Assembly (NCBI RefSeq): GCF_030345335.1
Contig: NZ_JAPVRC010000003.1
Location: 62,001 to 126,000, forward strand
DNA length: 64,000 nt
Reading direction: 5' to 3'
Origin: Halobacillus campisalis
GTDB taxonomy: Bacteria; Bacillota; Bacilli; Bacillales; Halobacillaceae
Part shown: positions 8,364-17,468 of the stretch, in pieces
Layout: every line of letters starts with the position of its first letter
Position numbering within the stretch: position 1 is the stretch's first letter
Position numbers and translations under genes: made by a program
The notes under the pieces: generated by a model
Told to the model about the DNA's origin: nothing
Database searches by the model: none
Seen by the model: only the letters and a program-made list of their open reading frames with translations

Positions 8364-9544
8364 AATCGCCCTCCTTCACTTTCCAACAGACTCTCAACAC
8401 TTTTCAATAAAATCGTCACCCCGTCTACCATCGAATGCTCATCGATATCAAATCGCGGATGATGCAACCCGCGTTCCTCTTCCAGTCCGCACCCGAGGAA
8501 AAACATAGATCCCGGAATTTCCCTCGTAATGTAACTGAAATCTTCGCTCCCCATGCCAAAAGGTTTTTCAATAATAGTCATTGATTCAGCTGCTTCTCTT
8601 AAAACCTGATTTATAGCCAAATTATTATAAAGTGCTGGTTCTCCCCGTTGAATCATTAATTCGTACTCTCCGCCCATCGGTTTAACAATCTCTGCCGCAC
8701 GCCTCACTTCTTCAACTAATTGATCGCGAACACGTTCTTCATATGAACGGATGGTCCCCTTTATTTCCACTTTATCAGGTATGATGTTATGGGCTTCTCC
8801 TCCTGCAATCTGCCCTATACTAAGCGCGCCAACCTGTAATGGATCAAGCTTTCTTCCACTTAGGCTGTACAACGTCTGAAGTACGAAGGTCGACATCCAA
8901 AGCGGATCATTCGTATGCTGCGGGTATCCTCCATGACCCCCGCGTCCTTTAATGATAAGATGAAATTCATCGTTATTCGCCATGCTCGGACCATCGTGCA
9001 GCTGAACGGTTCCTCTTCGCTGCCACGGACACATGTGGAGCGCGAGAACTGCGCTCAAATCATCGATACATCCCGATTTGAGCACTTTAACAGCTCCGCT
9101 TTCTCCTTGTTCATCACAGCTTTCTTCTGCCGGTTGAAAAATCAATTTAATCGTACCTCTCCACGATTGATCTTTCACTTTTTCAGAGAGTAGTCGTGCA
9201 GCCCCTAACAAGATAGCGATGTGCGCATCATGGCCACACGCATGCATCACTCCCGGCACAGAAGAAGCATATTCCACATCCGCTTGTTCCAGGATAGGCA
9301 GCGCATCCATATCCGCTCTAAGACCGATCACAGGTCCATCACCTGTCGTAAGCGTGGCGATGACCCCATAGCCTCCGACATTCGTTTCAATTTTAAATAC
9401 CCCAAAGCTTTTTAACACTTCAATGATTTTTTCACTCGTCTGTTTCTCCTGGAAGCTTAGTTCAGGATGTTTATGAAAATAACGTCTCCATTCCTGAAGC
9501 TGTGGGAATATATCATGAGCTGTGATGTTTTTTTTCGTTCGCAA
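8360..9544 (-). CDS. M20 family amidohydrolase, candidate N-acetyl-diaminobutyrate deacetylase
   Basis: About 394 residues. Motifs of the M20D amidohydrolases (hippuricase, N-acetyl-diaminopimelate deacetylase) are present: GLRADMDALPI, the metal-binding VMHACGHDAHIA, FQPAEES and GSEDFSY. In known pathways DoeA releases N-acetyl-L-2,4-diaminobutyrate, which a DoeB deacetylase of another fold hydrolyses; no DoeB-like gene is seen, so this enzyme is the natural candidate. The frame opens with GTG at 9553, but that codon overlaps the GAGGTG ribosome site, so TTG at 9544 is the likelier start. The gene is followed by an ATGA overlap with homoserine dehydrogenase. Confidence 0.8.
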   Translation of the reverse strand: MRTKKNITAHDIFPQLQEWRRYFHKHPELSFQEKQTSEKIIEVLKSFGVFKIETNVGGYGVIATLTTGDGPVIGLRADMDALPILEQADVEYASSVPGVMHACGHDAHIAILLGAARLLSEKVKDQSWRGTIKLIFQPAEESCDEQGESGAVKVLKSGCIDDLSAVLALHMCPWQRRGTVQLHDGPSMANNDEFHLIIKGRGGHGGYPQHTNDPLWMSTFVLQTLYSLSGRKLDPLQVGALSIGQIAGGEAHNIIPDKVEIKGTIRSYEERVRDQLVEEVRRAAEIVKPMGGEYELMIQRGEPALYNNLAINQVLREAAESMTIIEKPFGMGSEDFSYITREIPGSMFFLGCGLEEERGLHHPRFDIDEHSMVDGVTILLKSVESLLESEGGRL

Positions 9545-9559
9545 TGGGATCACCTCGTG

Positions 9560-10759
9560 TCAGCTTTGCAGCACCATATTCTCAGGAAGCGCATGAAAGG
9601 CCTGCTCTAAGTCGTGCTTTAAGTCTTCTATATCCTCTATGCCTGCAGAATAGCGAATCAACCCTTCCGGAATGCCCATAGCGGCTCGTTCTGCCGGTGT
9701 ACATTCCACATGGCTCGTCGTCCTCGCTGGTCCGACAATGGTTTCTACACTGCCGAGGTTTGCTGCCCGGTTAGCATATTTAAGCTTAGGCAATAAGTGC
9801 CGTACCGTATCGACTCCGCCTTTTACAGAGAAGCTCAGCATACCTCCGAATCCCTTCATCTGTGCTTTAGCGATATCATGACCTGGATGACTTTCAAGAC
9901 CCGGGTAGTAAACTCCTTCTACCATATCGAACTGATTCAAATACTCAGCAATCTCTTTAGCATTTTTATTTTGTTTTTCAACTCGCAGGTGTAATGTCTT
10001 CATTCCGCGTAAAAGCAGATAAGCTGCCATTGGATCTAATGTCGCTCCATTGATTTCACGGTAGTGATACACTTTTTCCACCAATTCTTTGCTGCCACAG
10101 ACAGCTCCCCCTAAAGCATCGGCGTGACCGCCCAGGAATTTCGTAGCACTATGAATGACTAGATCAACTCCGAGCTCGATAGGATTTTGGTTAACTGGAG
10201 TGGCGAACGTGTTGTCAACTACTACAGTAGCTCCCACAGCTTTACCGGCTTGAGCCATTCTTTTAATATCCGTTATTTTAACCGTCGGGTTCGTCGGACT
10301 TTCTAAATAAAGTACTTTACAGCCTTTAGCAATTTCTTGCTCGATGGCTTCATGGTCCCCTGTATCACAAAGCATTACATCGATGTTTTGCTGGGGAAGG
10401 AATTCTGTAAAGATTTTGTTAGTGCCCCCATACGTATCTTTAATGGAGACAATACGATCTCCAGGGCGCAGGAGCGTACCAAGCGTATTGCTGATGGCGG
10501 CCATTCCTGTTGAAAAACTTGTAGCTGCTTCAGCTCCCTCAAGAATACGGATCTTTTCTTCAAAAGCTTCCACCGTCGGATTCGTGTTTCGTCCGTAAAT
10601 GTGACCCTTCTTATTTCCGATGGCCACTTCATACCAATCGTCCATATCGTCATATCCGAATGAAACACTGTGTACAACAGGAACTTGAGTAGCCCCAAAC
10701 GCTAATTGATCTTTTTCCCCAGCCCAAATGGATTTTGTCGCAAATTTAGCTTCTCTCAT
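9560..10759 (-). CDS. Cys/Met-metabolism PLP enzyme (cystathionine gamma-synthase/gamma-lyase fold)
   Basis: 399 residues of the gamma-family of fold-type I PLP enzymes. The Schiff-base Lys is in SATKFLGGHAD (about residue 207), the phosphate-binding loop is STGMAAI, the active-site Tyr is in DTYGGT, and the substrate-carboxylate Arg is in the C-terminal region (GLIRYSAGIED). YGGT is usual in cystathionine synthases and lyases. Known members act on substituted homoserines or methionine. Here it sits between eutC and the M20 enzyme where proteobacterial operons carry an unrelated aminotransferase (DoeD). The ATG at 10759 has AGGAGG 9 nt upstream; an ATG at 10765 overlaps the eutC stop. Confidence 0.82.
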   Translation of the reverse strand: MREAKFATKSIWAGEKDQLAFGATQVPVVHSVSFGYDDMDDWYEVAIGNKKGHIYGRNTNPTVEAFEEKIRILEGAEAATSFSTGMAAISNTLGTLLRPGDRIVSIKDTYGGTNKIFTEFLPQQNIDVMLCDTGDHEAIEQEIAKGCKVLYLESPTNPTVKITDIKRMAQAGKAVGATVVVDNTFATPVNQNPIELGVDLVIHSATKFLGGHADALGGAVCGSKELVEKVYHYREINGATLDPMAAYLLLRGMKTLHLRVEKQNKNAKEIAEYLNQFDMVEGVYYPGLESHPGHDIAKAQMKGFGGMLSFSVKGGVDTVRHLLPKLKYANRAANLGSVETIVGPARTTSHVECTPAERAAMGIPEGLIRYSAGIEDIEDLKHDLEQAFHALPENMVLQS

Positions 10760-10761
10760 GA

Positions 10762-11730
10762 TCATCGTCCTCCTATTTTCTCCATTAATTGATTAACATA
10801 TCTTGCAATAGCCGTATCTTGCACACCAGTTCCTGTTAAATCACAGACGGTAATTTGTTGGTTATTCGCTCGTCCGTTTTTTTTCCAGCTCGTTATTTCC
10901 CCTAACTCTAATGCAGAATCCCTGATTTCTTGATTTGTACAAGATCTAAGCTCCCCGAGCCTCAAGGATTGTTCTTTGACATCACAGACAAACAAATCAG
11001 CCTGCTCCAGTACAGCAGCTTCCAGCTCCTGCTTATGCTCGGCATCAGAGCCCATTGCCGTAATATGAAGACCTTCATGCAGCCATTCAGATTTGATGAT
11101 CGGTTCAGTCGAAGGAGTGGTTGTGATCACAATGTCACTGCTCCTCACAACTTCTTCGATAGAGTTCTTTATTTCTACTTTCAGGCCGAGGCGGTTTTCG
11201 ATATCTCGCTGGTAGGTGGATGATTTTTCAGCCGATCTTCCATAGACATACACCACCTCGATCGAGCGTACATTCACAAGTGCTTCCAGCTGATAACGAG
11301 CCTGTGAACCTGTACCAATAATACCGACGGTTCTGCTGTTTTCACGACTTAAAGCCCGAGCAGCAACGGCGCCTGCCGCTGCTGTTCTCAAGTCTGTCAG
11401 CAGGCCATTATCCGCAAAAATTGTTTTAGGTTCTCCCGTAATGGAACTCAGCAGGATCATCATCCCGTTAGCGCTCGGAAGCCCTAAATCTGGATTGTTA
11501 AAAAATCCGGAAGACAATTTAATAGCGAAACTGTCTTTTCCTTCGATATAAGCTGATTTAATATCGACTTCTCCATTGTGTTCTGGAACGTCAATGCGCA
11601 TAATCGGCGGCATCGTTACATTCCTGGTAGTTAAATCGGAGAAAGCCGTTTCTATTTCATGAATGACGTGAGTATCGAGACGAATGACACGCTCAATTTC
11701 CTCTCTCTCGTATAAACGTATCTCCCCCAC
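10762..11730 (-). CDS. eutC: Ectoine-utilization protein EutC (ornithine cyclodeaminase/mu-crystallin family)
   Basis: 322 residues. The ornithine cyclodeaminase fold is clear: MPPIMRIDVPEHNGEVDIK, a substrate-binding Lys in FAIKLSSGFFNNP, LTDLRTAAAGAVAA, and a Rossmann motif VGIIGTGSQARYQ. The stretch MPPIMR..EHNGEVD and the run LGLPSANGMMILL fit what I recall of the EutC branch better than ornithine cyclodeaminase proper. It follows doeA by 3 nt. The only upstream canonical start is a GTG at 11730 that abuts its own ribosome site AGGAGG, so the true start is uncertain. EutC acts with EutB in hydroxyectoine use in proteobacteria. Confidence 0.82.
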   Translation of the reverse strand: MGEIRLYEREEIERVIRLDTHVIHEIETAFSDLTTRNVTMPPIMRIDVPEHNGEVDIKSAYIEGKDSFAIKLSSGFFNNPDLGLPSANGMMILLSSITGEPKTIFADNGLLTDLRTAAAGAVAARALSRENSRTVGIIGTGSQARYQLEALVNVRSIEVVYVYGRSAEKSSTYQRDIENRLGLKVEIKNSIEEVVRSSDIVITTTPSTEPIIKSEWLHEGLHITAMGSDAEHKQELEAAVLEQADLFVCDVKEQSLRLGELRSCTNQEIRDSALELGEITSWKKNGRANNQQITVCDLTGTGVQDTAIARYVNQLMEKIGGR

Positions 11731-11733
11731 CTC

Positions 11734-12948
11734 CTAGCTGATTTGATCTCCACTGTTCAGAAAAATAGAAGACTCCTGTTTAACTATTAATTCCTGAGGA
11801 TAATTAGAGAATCGCTCACACCCTGACTCAGTGACACGGAACGTTTCACTAATTTCAATCCCGTCATAATCGAACCAAAGAGCAGGAATGAGGTGGAAAG
11901 TCATATTTTTCTGCAGTACAGTTTCATCGCCTTTTCGAATGCTTGCCGTATGCTCTCCCCAATCCGGCGGATAGTTAAGACCTACGGAATATCCGAGTCT
12001 CGACTCTTTTTCAAAGCCGTGCTGCTTAATACTCTTTGCCCAAACAGACTCAAGATCACCGCACGTCACTCCTGGCTTCGCAGCTTGAAGAACATTTTGT
12101 ATGCCTTCTAAAACTACTGGTGCTAAATGTTCAAGTTTCTTAGATGGATTTCCAATAGATACCGTTCGAGCTAAAGGTACATGGTATCGTTTATAACAGC
12201 CGGCTAATTCCACAATCACCGGACTTCCATCTACAAAAGGACGGTCTGACCAGGTCAAATGCGGGATTGAGGTATGATCTCCTGTCGGAAGAAGCGGCAC
12301 AATTGCAGGGTACTCACCGCCAAAATCTGACGTACCTTTGATCAACTGATGATAGATTTCTGCTGCGGTATCACATTCCCTTCGCCCTGCCCCGATACTG
12401 TCAACACCTCTTGCCATGGCTAAATCTGCAATAGTAGCAGCACGTTTCATATATTCAATTTCCTGGTCTGATTTAATCATCCGTACGTGATTTACAAGTA
12501 AAGAGGAATCCTCGAACTGAGCATTAGGAAGCCCCTTTTTCAATCGTTCCAATGCCATCCCCGTAAAATAATAATGATCCATTTCCACTCCAATCCGTCG
12601 GTTCGCTTGACCGATTTGAGTAAGAATCTCTGAAATGAAATCCATTGGGTGATGGGTCCGTGAATGCACATAATAATCAGGGTAAGCAATTACATTTTCC
12701 TCATAGATCCAAGTTGTCGCTCGAGCACCATTCGCATCTTGAAGTCGTCCAATCCATATCGGCTGCGGCTCATCGATGACGATGACCAGCATTTGATGAA
12801 CGTAAAAGGACCAAGCATCGTATCCGGATAAATAGTTCATGTTCGCTGGATCCGTAATGAGCAGGACTTCAATTCCTTTTTCTGCCATTCTTTCTTTCGT
12901 GCCTTGAAGCCTTTGGTGATATTCTAGAATATCAAATGGAAGCAACAA
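11734..12948 (-). CDS. doeA: Ectoine hydrolase DoeA/EutD (M24-like)
   Basis: 404 residues with the creatinase-type N-terminal domain and pita-bread C-terminal domain of the M24 group. Family hallmarks remembered from DoeA/EutD are dense: NMNYLSGYDAWSFYVHQ, WIGRLQDANGA, YPDYYVHSRTHHPMDF, GGEYPAIVPLLPTG, AGCYKRYHVPLART, YPPDWGEHTASI and MTFHLIPALW. DoeA opens the ectoine ring to N-acetyl-diaminobutyrate in the cytoplasm. The start is TTG at 12948 with GGGAGGG 6 nt upstream; no ATG is available. As first gene of the operon it is preceded by the AT-rich divergent region. A generic Xaa-Pro peptidase is the alternative, but the specific motifs argue against it. Confidence 0.86.
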   Translation of the reverse strand: MLLPFDILEYHQRLQGTKERMAEKGIEVLLITDPANMNYLSGYDAWSFYVHQMLVIVIDEPQPIWIGRLQDANGARATTWIYEENVIAYPDYYVHSRTHHPMDFISEILTQIGQANRRIGVEMDHYYFTGMALERLKKGLPNAQFEDSSLLVNHVRMIKSDQEIEYMKRAATIADLAMARGVDSIGAGRRECDTAAEIYHQLIKGTSDFGGEYPAIVPLLPTGDHTSIPHLTWSDRPFVDGSPVIVELAGCYKRYHVPLARTVSIGNPSKKLEHLAPVVLEGIQNVLQAAKPGVTCGDLESVWAKSIKQHGFEKESRLGYSVGLNYPPDWGEHTASIRKGDETVLQKNMTFHLIPALWFDYDGIEISETFRVTESGCERFSNYPQELIVKQESSIFLNSGDQIS

Positions 12949-13163
12949 GATTATCCCTCCCCTGTTATCTGAATATTTTAACTTCTATACTCTCATTGTA
13001 TTCATTGCAATTTTTTAATGTAATGTATAAATTGTATGAAGTTTTATAGTTTATTTTTATACAAAAATTTTTTAGACAGAGCTCGACGTTATGAAATAAT
13101 ATTTGCACTATATAGGAACGCTCGGTAAAGTAACGGTATACTAATAGAAATGAGGGTACATAG
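12949..13163. promoter_or_regulatory. Divergent promoter region between doeA and an aldo/keto reductase gene
   Basis: A 215-bp AT-rich region. It contains repeated ATTGTAT words (near 12997 and 13032) and an inverted TTGTAT/ATACAA pair (13033-13038 and 13059-13064), which could be regulator sites for doeA. A TATACT hexamer at about 13136 is a plausible -10 for the rightward gene. No riboswitch or good catabolite-response site is seen. Confidence 0.35.
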
Positions 13164-14066
13164 ATGGAAAGAGTTCAAATTGCTGAAGATCTATCATTTT
13201 CAAGAATCGTTCATGGATTATGGAGGTTGAATGAATGGGAGTATTCGAAAGAAGATACGCTGTCATTAATTGAACATAACTTGAGCCATGGCATTACTAC
13301 ATTCGATCATGCTGATATCTATGGAAGCTATACGTGCGAAGGGTTATTCGGTAATGCTTTAGAGCTGAAACCATCACTTCGTAAACAAATGGAAATCGTA
13401 ACGAAATGCGGCATTGTTTTACCTTCAGAAAATCGTCCGGAACATCGTAGTCATCATTACAATACGAGCAAAGAACACATCTTAAAATCTGTCGAGACGT
13501 CTTTGCATAATTTAAAAACAGATTATATCGATTTATTGCTGATTCATCGCCCAGACCCATTTATGGATCCAAAACAAGTCTCCGAAGCATTTATAGAGCT
13601 TAAACAGCAGGGAAAAGTCCGTCATTTTGGAGTATCGAATTTTAAAGACCACCAGTGGGATTTACTTCAATCTCATTTGCCTTTCTCTCTCGTAACCAAC
13701 CAAATTGAACTTTCAGCCTACCACTTGGAGAATTTCGAAGATGGGACGTTGAACCGCTGCCAGCAGCACGGGATCCCGCCAATGGCCTGGTCTCCTCTAG
13801 CAGGCGGAAAAGTATTCAATGAGGAAAATGATAAATCCGTTCGACTAAGAGATACTCTCCATCAAATAAAAGAACAAACTGGCGCCCGTTCCATCGATCA
13901 AATCATGTATGCCTGGCTCCTCCAACACCCCGCAAAGATTATGCCAATCGTTGGCTCCGGGAAAAAAGAGCGGATTGATCTAGCTGTAAAATCGCTGGAA
14001 CTTTCTTTGAATCACGACCAATGGTTTGAAATTCTGCAAAGCTCGATGGGGCATGATGTACCTTAA
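13164..14066 (+). CDS. Aldo/keto reductase, YdhF/YcsN-like
   Basis: 300 residues of the AKR (beta/alpha)8 family. The tetrad is visible as Asp and Tyr in FDHADIYGSYTCE, Lys in IVTKCGI and His in LLIHRPDPF. The N-terminus (RVQIAEDLSFSRIVHGLWRLNEW) matches the E. coli YdhF/B. subtilis YcsN group, NADPH-dependent reductases with no agreed physiological substrate. The ATG has GAGGG 8 nt upstream. It is divergent from the ectoine operon and has its own terminator, so shared regulation is possible but unproven. Confidence 0.85.
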   Translation: MERVQIAEDLSFSRIVHGLWRLNEWEYSKEDTLSLIEHNLSHGITTFDHADIYGSYTCEGLFGNALELKPSLRKQMEIVTKCGIVLPSENRPEHRSHHYNTSKEHILKSVETSLHNLKTDYIDLLLIHRPDPFMDPKQVSEAFIELKQQGKVRHFGVSNFKDHQWDLLQSHLPFSLVTNQIELSAYHLENFEDGTLNRCQQHGIPPMAWSPLAGGKVFNEENDKSVRLRDTLHQIKEQTGARSIDQIMYAWLLQHPAKIMPIVGSGKKERIDLAVKSLELSLNHDQWFEILQSSMGHDVP

Positions 14067-14120
14067 TTTGCTAAGAGTTGAGATGAACAAGGTTCTAAAA
14101 AGACCTAGATCATCTGAATA

Positions 14121-14155
14121 AAAGGATCTCAGTGCCTGACTGAGATCCTTTTTTT
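14121..14155 (+). terminator. Terminator of the aldo/keto reductase gene
   Basis: AAAGGATCTCAGT pairs with ACTGAGATCCTTT around a 5-nt loop, followed by a T tract. Confidence 0.9.
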
Positions 14156-14229
14156 ACGTTGCCTTGCGCAGTTTGTATGCTTATAATTGAAAATGGATTT
14201 CAATTAAAATAATGAAGGAGCGCTCTACC

Positions 14230-15939
14230 TTGCTAGCTCGATTTTTTTCATATTACAAGCCATATAAATGGCTTTTCATATTAGATTTCGGCTGTGCCAT
14301 ACTGGTCGGACTATTGGAGCTCGCTTTTCCATTAGCCGTCAATCAAGTCATTGACCGGCTTCTCCCTCAGGAAAATTGGACGATTATCTTATGGGCTTGT
14401 GTCGGACTTTTGCTCATATATTTAATTAATACCGGCTTCCACTATATTGTTACATACTGGGGACATATGCTCGGCATAAACATCGAAACAGATATGCGCC
14501 GAAAGCTTTTTCAACATATGCAGAAGCTTTCTTTCGGTTATTATGACAATAATAAAACAGGCCATTCTATTTCACGGCTTACAAAAGACCTGGAGGAAAT
14601 CGGAGAAGTGGCCCACCACGGACCGGAAGACATTTTTGTTGCCATCATGACTTTAGTCGGATCATTCATTCTTATGCTGACCATCAACTGGAAATTAGCT
14701 GTTCTTTCCTTTATCGTTATCCCTCTTCTAATCGTTTTAGCTATTCATTTCAACAAAAAAATGACAGGGACCTTCCGCAAAATGTTTGGCGATGTAGCAG
14801 AAATCAACTCACGAGTCGAAGACAGCATCGGCGGCATCCGTGTCGTCCAGGCTTTCGCTAACGAAAAGCACGAACAGGAAAAGTTTGCAGTGAACAATGA
14901 CCGTTATCGTAATACAAAGCTATCCTCCTACAAAATCATGGCCCAGAATATAACTGCAAACTATGTATTGATGAGGCTCGTCACTTTGTTCACGTTATTA
15001 TTCGGGACGTGGTTTGTCATTACAGGAGAGCTCACGAACGGGGAGTTTGTGGCATTCATCTTATTGTCCAACATCTTAATTGGACCCATACAAAAAATCA
15101 ATGCCGTCATTGAAAGCTATCCTAAAGGCATTGCAGGGTTCAAACGCTACACCGAGGTCATCGATACAGAACCTGACATCCAGGATGCGCCACATGCTAG
15201 AGACATTGATTTAAACGGCGATATCCGATATGACAACGTCACATTCGGTTATGAAGGATTGGACCATGTCTTACAGGACATTAGTCTGAATATCCATTCG
15301 GGAGAAACAGTCGCTTTTGTCGGTCCCTCCGGTGCCGGAAAAACGACACTCTGCAGTCTGCTTCCACGCTTTTATGAAATAGAATCTGGACAAATCACTG
15401 TAGACGGAGTCGACATCCAGGATATGAAGCTCGACTCTTTAAGAAGCCAAATCGGCATCGTCCAGCAGGATGTTTTTCTATTTTCAGGAACCATTCGTGA
15501 GAATATCGCATACGGAAACCTTAAAGCTACAGACGAAGAAGTAATGGAAGCTTCCCGTAAAGCAAGACTTGCCGAATTCGTCCGGACCCAACCTCAAGGA
15601 CTGGACACCATTATTGGTGAACGGGGCGTGAAGCTTTCCGGAGGTCAGAAGCAGCGCCTTGCGATTGCCCGGATGTTCTTGAAAAATCCTCCGATCCTGA
15701 TTTTAGATGAAGCTACGTCTGCGCTGGATACAGAAACTGAAGTGGCTATTCAAAAGTCTCTAGCCGAGCTGACAAAAGGCAGAACGACCCTTGTGATCGC
15801 TCACCGGCTGGCTACCATCAAAAATGCGGACCGGATCATGGTCGTTACGAAGGAAGGCATTGCTGAACAAGGCAGCCATAAAGAACTACTTGATTCTAAA
15901 GGAATATACAGCCGTCTTCACCAGGCGCAGTTCGGATAA
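14230..15939 (+). CDS. Homodimeric-type ABC exporter (YgaD/MsbA-like)
   Basis: 569 residues: six membrane helices (about 1-310) and an ATPase domain with intact Walker A GPSGAGKTT, signature KLSGGQKQR, Walker B ILILDEATSALD with the catalytic Glu, and H-loop IAHRLAT. All catalytic residues are present, unlike the degenerate subunit at 478-2184, so it can work as a homodimer. The N-terminus (FFSYYKPYKWLFILDF) resembles B. subtilis YgaD. An in-frame ATG at 14212 has no ribosome site; the TTG at 14230 has GAAGGAG about 8 nt upstream and is preferred. The substrate is unknown. Confidence 0.85.
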   Translation: MLARFFSYYKPYKWLFILDFGCAILVGLLELAFPLAVNQVIDRLLPQENWTIILWACVGLLLIYLINTGFHYIVTYWGHMLGINIETDMRRKLFQHMQKLSFGYYDNNKTGHSISRLTKDLEEIGEVAHHGPEDIFVAIMTLVGSFILMLTINWKLAVLSFIVIPLLIVLAIHFNKKMTGTFRKMFGDVAEINSRVEDSIGGIRVVQAFANEKHEQEKFAVNNDRYRNTKLSSYKIMAQNITANYVLMRLVTLFTLLFGTWFVITGELTNGEFVAFILLSNILIGPIQKINAVIESYPKGIAGFKRYTEVIDTEPDIQDAPHARDIDLNGDIRYDNVTFGYEGLDHVLQDISLNIHSGETVAFVGPSGAGKTTLCSLLPRFYEIESGQITVDGVDIQDMKLDSLRSQIGIVQQDVFLFSGTIRENIAYGNLKATDEEVMEASRKARLAEFVRTQPQGLDTIIGERGVKLSGGQKQRLAIARMFLKNPPILILDEATSALDTETEVAIQKSLAELTKGRTTLVIAHRLATIKNADRIMVVTKEGIAEQGSHKELLDSKGIYSRLHQAQFG

Positions 15940-16023
15940 AAGCATGGATAATGGTTAAGAAAGAGACTGAGGGACCCCGTTCCTAATCCGGTGAAACAGC
16001 TTTTAACATTGCTTCATAAATAA

Positions 16024-16078
16024 CGCTCTTATCGTTATAATGTAAGCGGCCAAGCTTAACATAAAAACGATAAGAGCG
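16024..16078. terminator. Hairpin between convergent genes
   Basis: CGCTCTTATCGTT pairs perfectly with AACGATAAGAGCG across a 29-nt loop, between the ABC exporter and rodA. The T tract is weak on both strands, so it is a likely but not certain bidirectional terminator. Confidence 0.6.
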
Positions 16079-16106
16079 ATTATTTTATGATTATATTTTC
16101 AACTGC

Positions 16107-17264
16107 TTAATTTTCTCCAAACATGAAATCCCTATGATGATAAGAAACCGAAAACGCAAGGCCTATTGCAAGTAGAAAAGCAAGCAACGAGCTGCCCCCA
16201 TAGCTAATATACGGCAGGGGAATCCCTGTAATCGGCAGAAGTTGAATCGACATCCCTATGTTTTGAAAAACGTGGAACGCAATCATACAAATCAGCCCCA
16301 CAATGACATACGTACTGAACTTATGGTTGGCTCTGGAAGCTATCGTCGTCAGCCGGTAAATAAAAAGAAAGAAAGCGAGCAGCACAACACAACTCCCAAT
16401 AAAACCATATTCCTCACCGATGATACTGAAAATGAAATCAGAATGACTTTCCGGTAAGTAAACTTCTCTTTCCCCTAATCCCTTGCCATACATTTGTCCA
16501 GATCCAATCGCCCGCATTGCGCGGATTAATTGAAACCCTTCTGAAGAACTATACTGTTCGGGGTTGAGCCAGGAATAAATCCTTCCCAGCTGGTACTGCT
16601 TCACTCCTAAATATTGATCTAATATTTGAGGAAAACGGATCGCTAGCCAGATGATGAAGGTACCTGCCGCAGCCAACGTTCCGAATATTGGAAGGATTAC
16701 ACGCCACCTGATGCCTGATATAATGATCATTCCTCCCATAATAGCTATGAACACTAACCCGGTTCCTAAATCAGGCTGCTGCATGATCAAGGCTAATGGA
16801 GCTAACGTCAGACCAACAATTTTACCCAGCAAAAGAAAATCACTTTTTAAATCTTTTACTCTAATCCTCTCGTGATGATTCGTCACCACATTCGCTAAAA
16901 TGAGAATCGTAAATACCTTCATGAACTCTGATGGCTGAATAGACCCTAAACCCGGTAATACAAACCAGCTTTTCTGACCTTTAATAACTGGTGCAATCGT
17001 AGATGGAGCAATGACAAGCGCCAGCAATGCAATAAGCCCCGCTAAGTATAAAGGCCAGCTGATTTTCTTATAAAAATCCGGTTCAAAATACAGCATGACC
17101 CCGATAATTCCTCCGCCTACCACGTACCAGACAAGCTGTTTCATCATAAAATTCTCATTATATTGAGCACTTTGCTGAGCACTATACAGTGCCACACAAC
17201 TGATAATCATAAATAAGATAAGAACAAAACCTAACTTCCAATCAAACCGTTCTTCAAACTTCAC
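16107..17264 (-). CDS. rodA: SEDS-family peptidoglycan glycosyltransferase RodA
   Basis: 385 residues, about ten membrane helices. SEDS motifs are GSIQPSEFMKV, QQPDLGTGLVF, GKGLGEREVYLPESHSDFIF (with the Asp equivalent to the essential residue of RodA) and GIPLPYISYGGSSLL. SEDS proteins polymerise lipid II with a class B PBP partner. Length and the YLPESHSDFIF block fit the RodA/FtsW/SpoVE group, and the start (EERFDWKLGFVLILF) favours the RodA (YwcF) branch used in side-wall growth. No PBP gene is adjacent. FtsW or SpoVE cannot be fully excluded without a tree. Confidence 0.85.
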   Translation of the reverse strand: MKFEERFDWKLGFVLILFMIISCVALYSAQQSAQYNENFMMKQLVWYVVGGGIIGVMLYFEPDFYKKISWPLYLAGLIALLALVIAPSTIAPVIKGQKSWFVLPGLGSIQPSEFMKVFTILILANVVTNHHERIRVKDLKSDFLLLGKIVGLTLAPLALIMQQPDLGTGLVFIAIMGGMIIISGIRWRVILPIFGTLAAAGTFIIWLAIRFPQILDQYLGVKQYQLGRIYSWLNPEQYSSSEGFQLIRAMRAIGSGQMYGKGLGEREVYLPESHSDFIFSIIGEEYGFIGSCVVLLAFFLFIYRLTTIASRANHKFSTYVIVGLICMIAFHVFQNIGMSIQLLPITGIPLPYISYGGSSLLAFLLAIGLAFSVSYHHRDFMFGEN

Positions 17265-17468
17265 TTTAGATCTTCCCCTTTCAAAGGGACTTTCAACTAC
17301 ATCGGAATCCGACCCTAAACTATTATTATTTTACCACAGAAAGTTTATGAGTTGGCGCTTCCTTTATTTCCACAACTTATGAAAACCACCTACATTCTGG
17401 TAGTCACTATTAAACCATCATGTTACGATAAGAGGTACATATTTCCAATAGAAAGAGGTGAAGTCACG

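Noticed and set aside
10375-10698. A 107-codon minus-strand frame
   Set aside because: An out-of-frame shadow inside the gamma-family PLP gene without start signals.
16024-16078. A structured RNA gene between the ABC exporter and rodA
   Set aside because: Only one long stem with an unstructured 29-nt loop; a simple terminator between convergent genes explains it.
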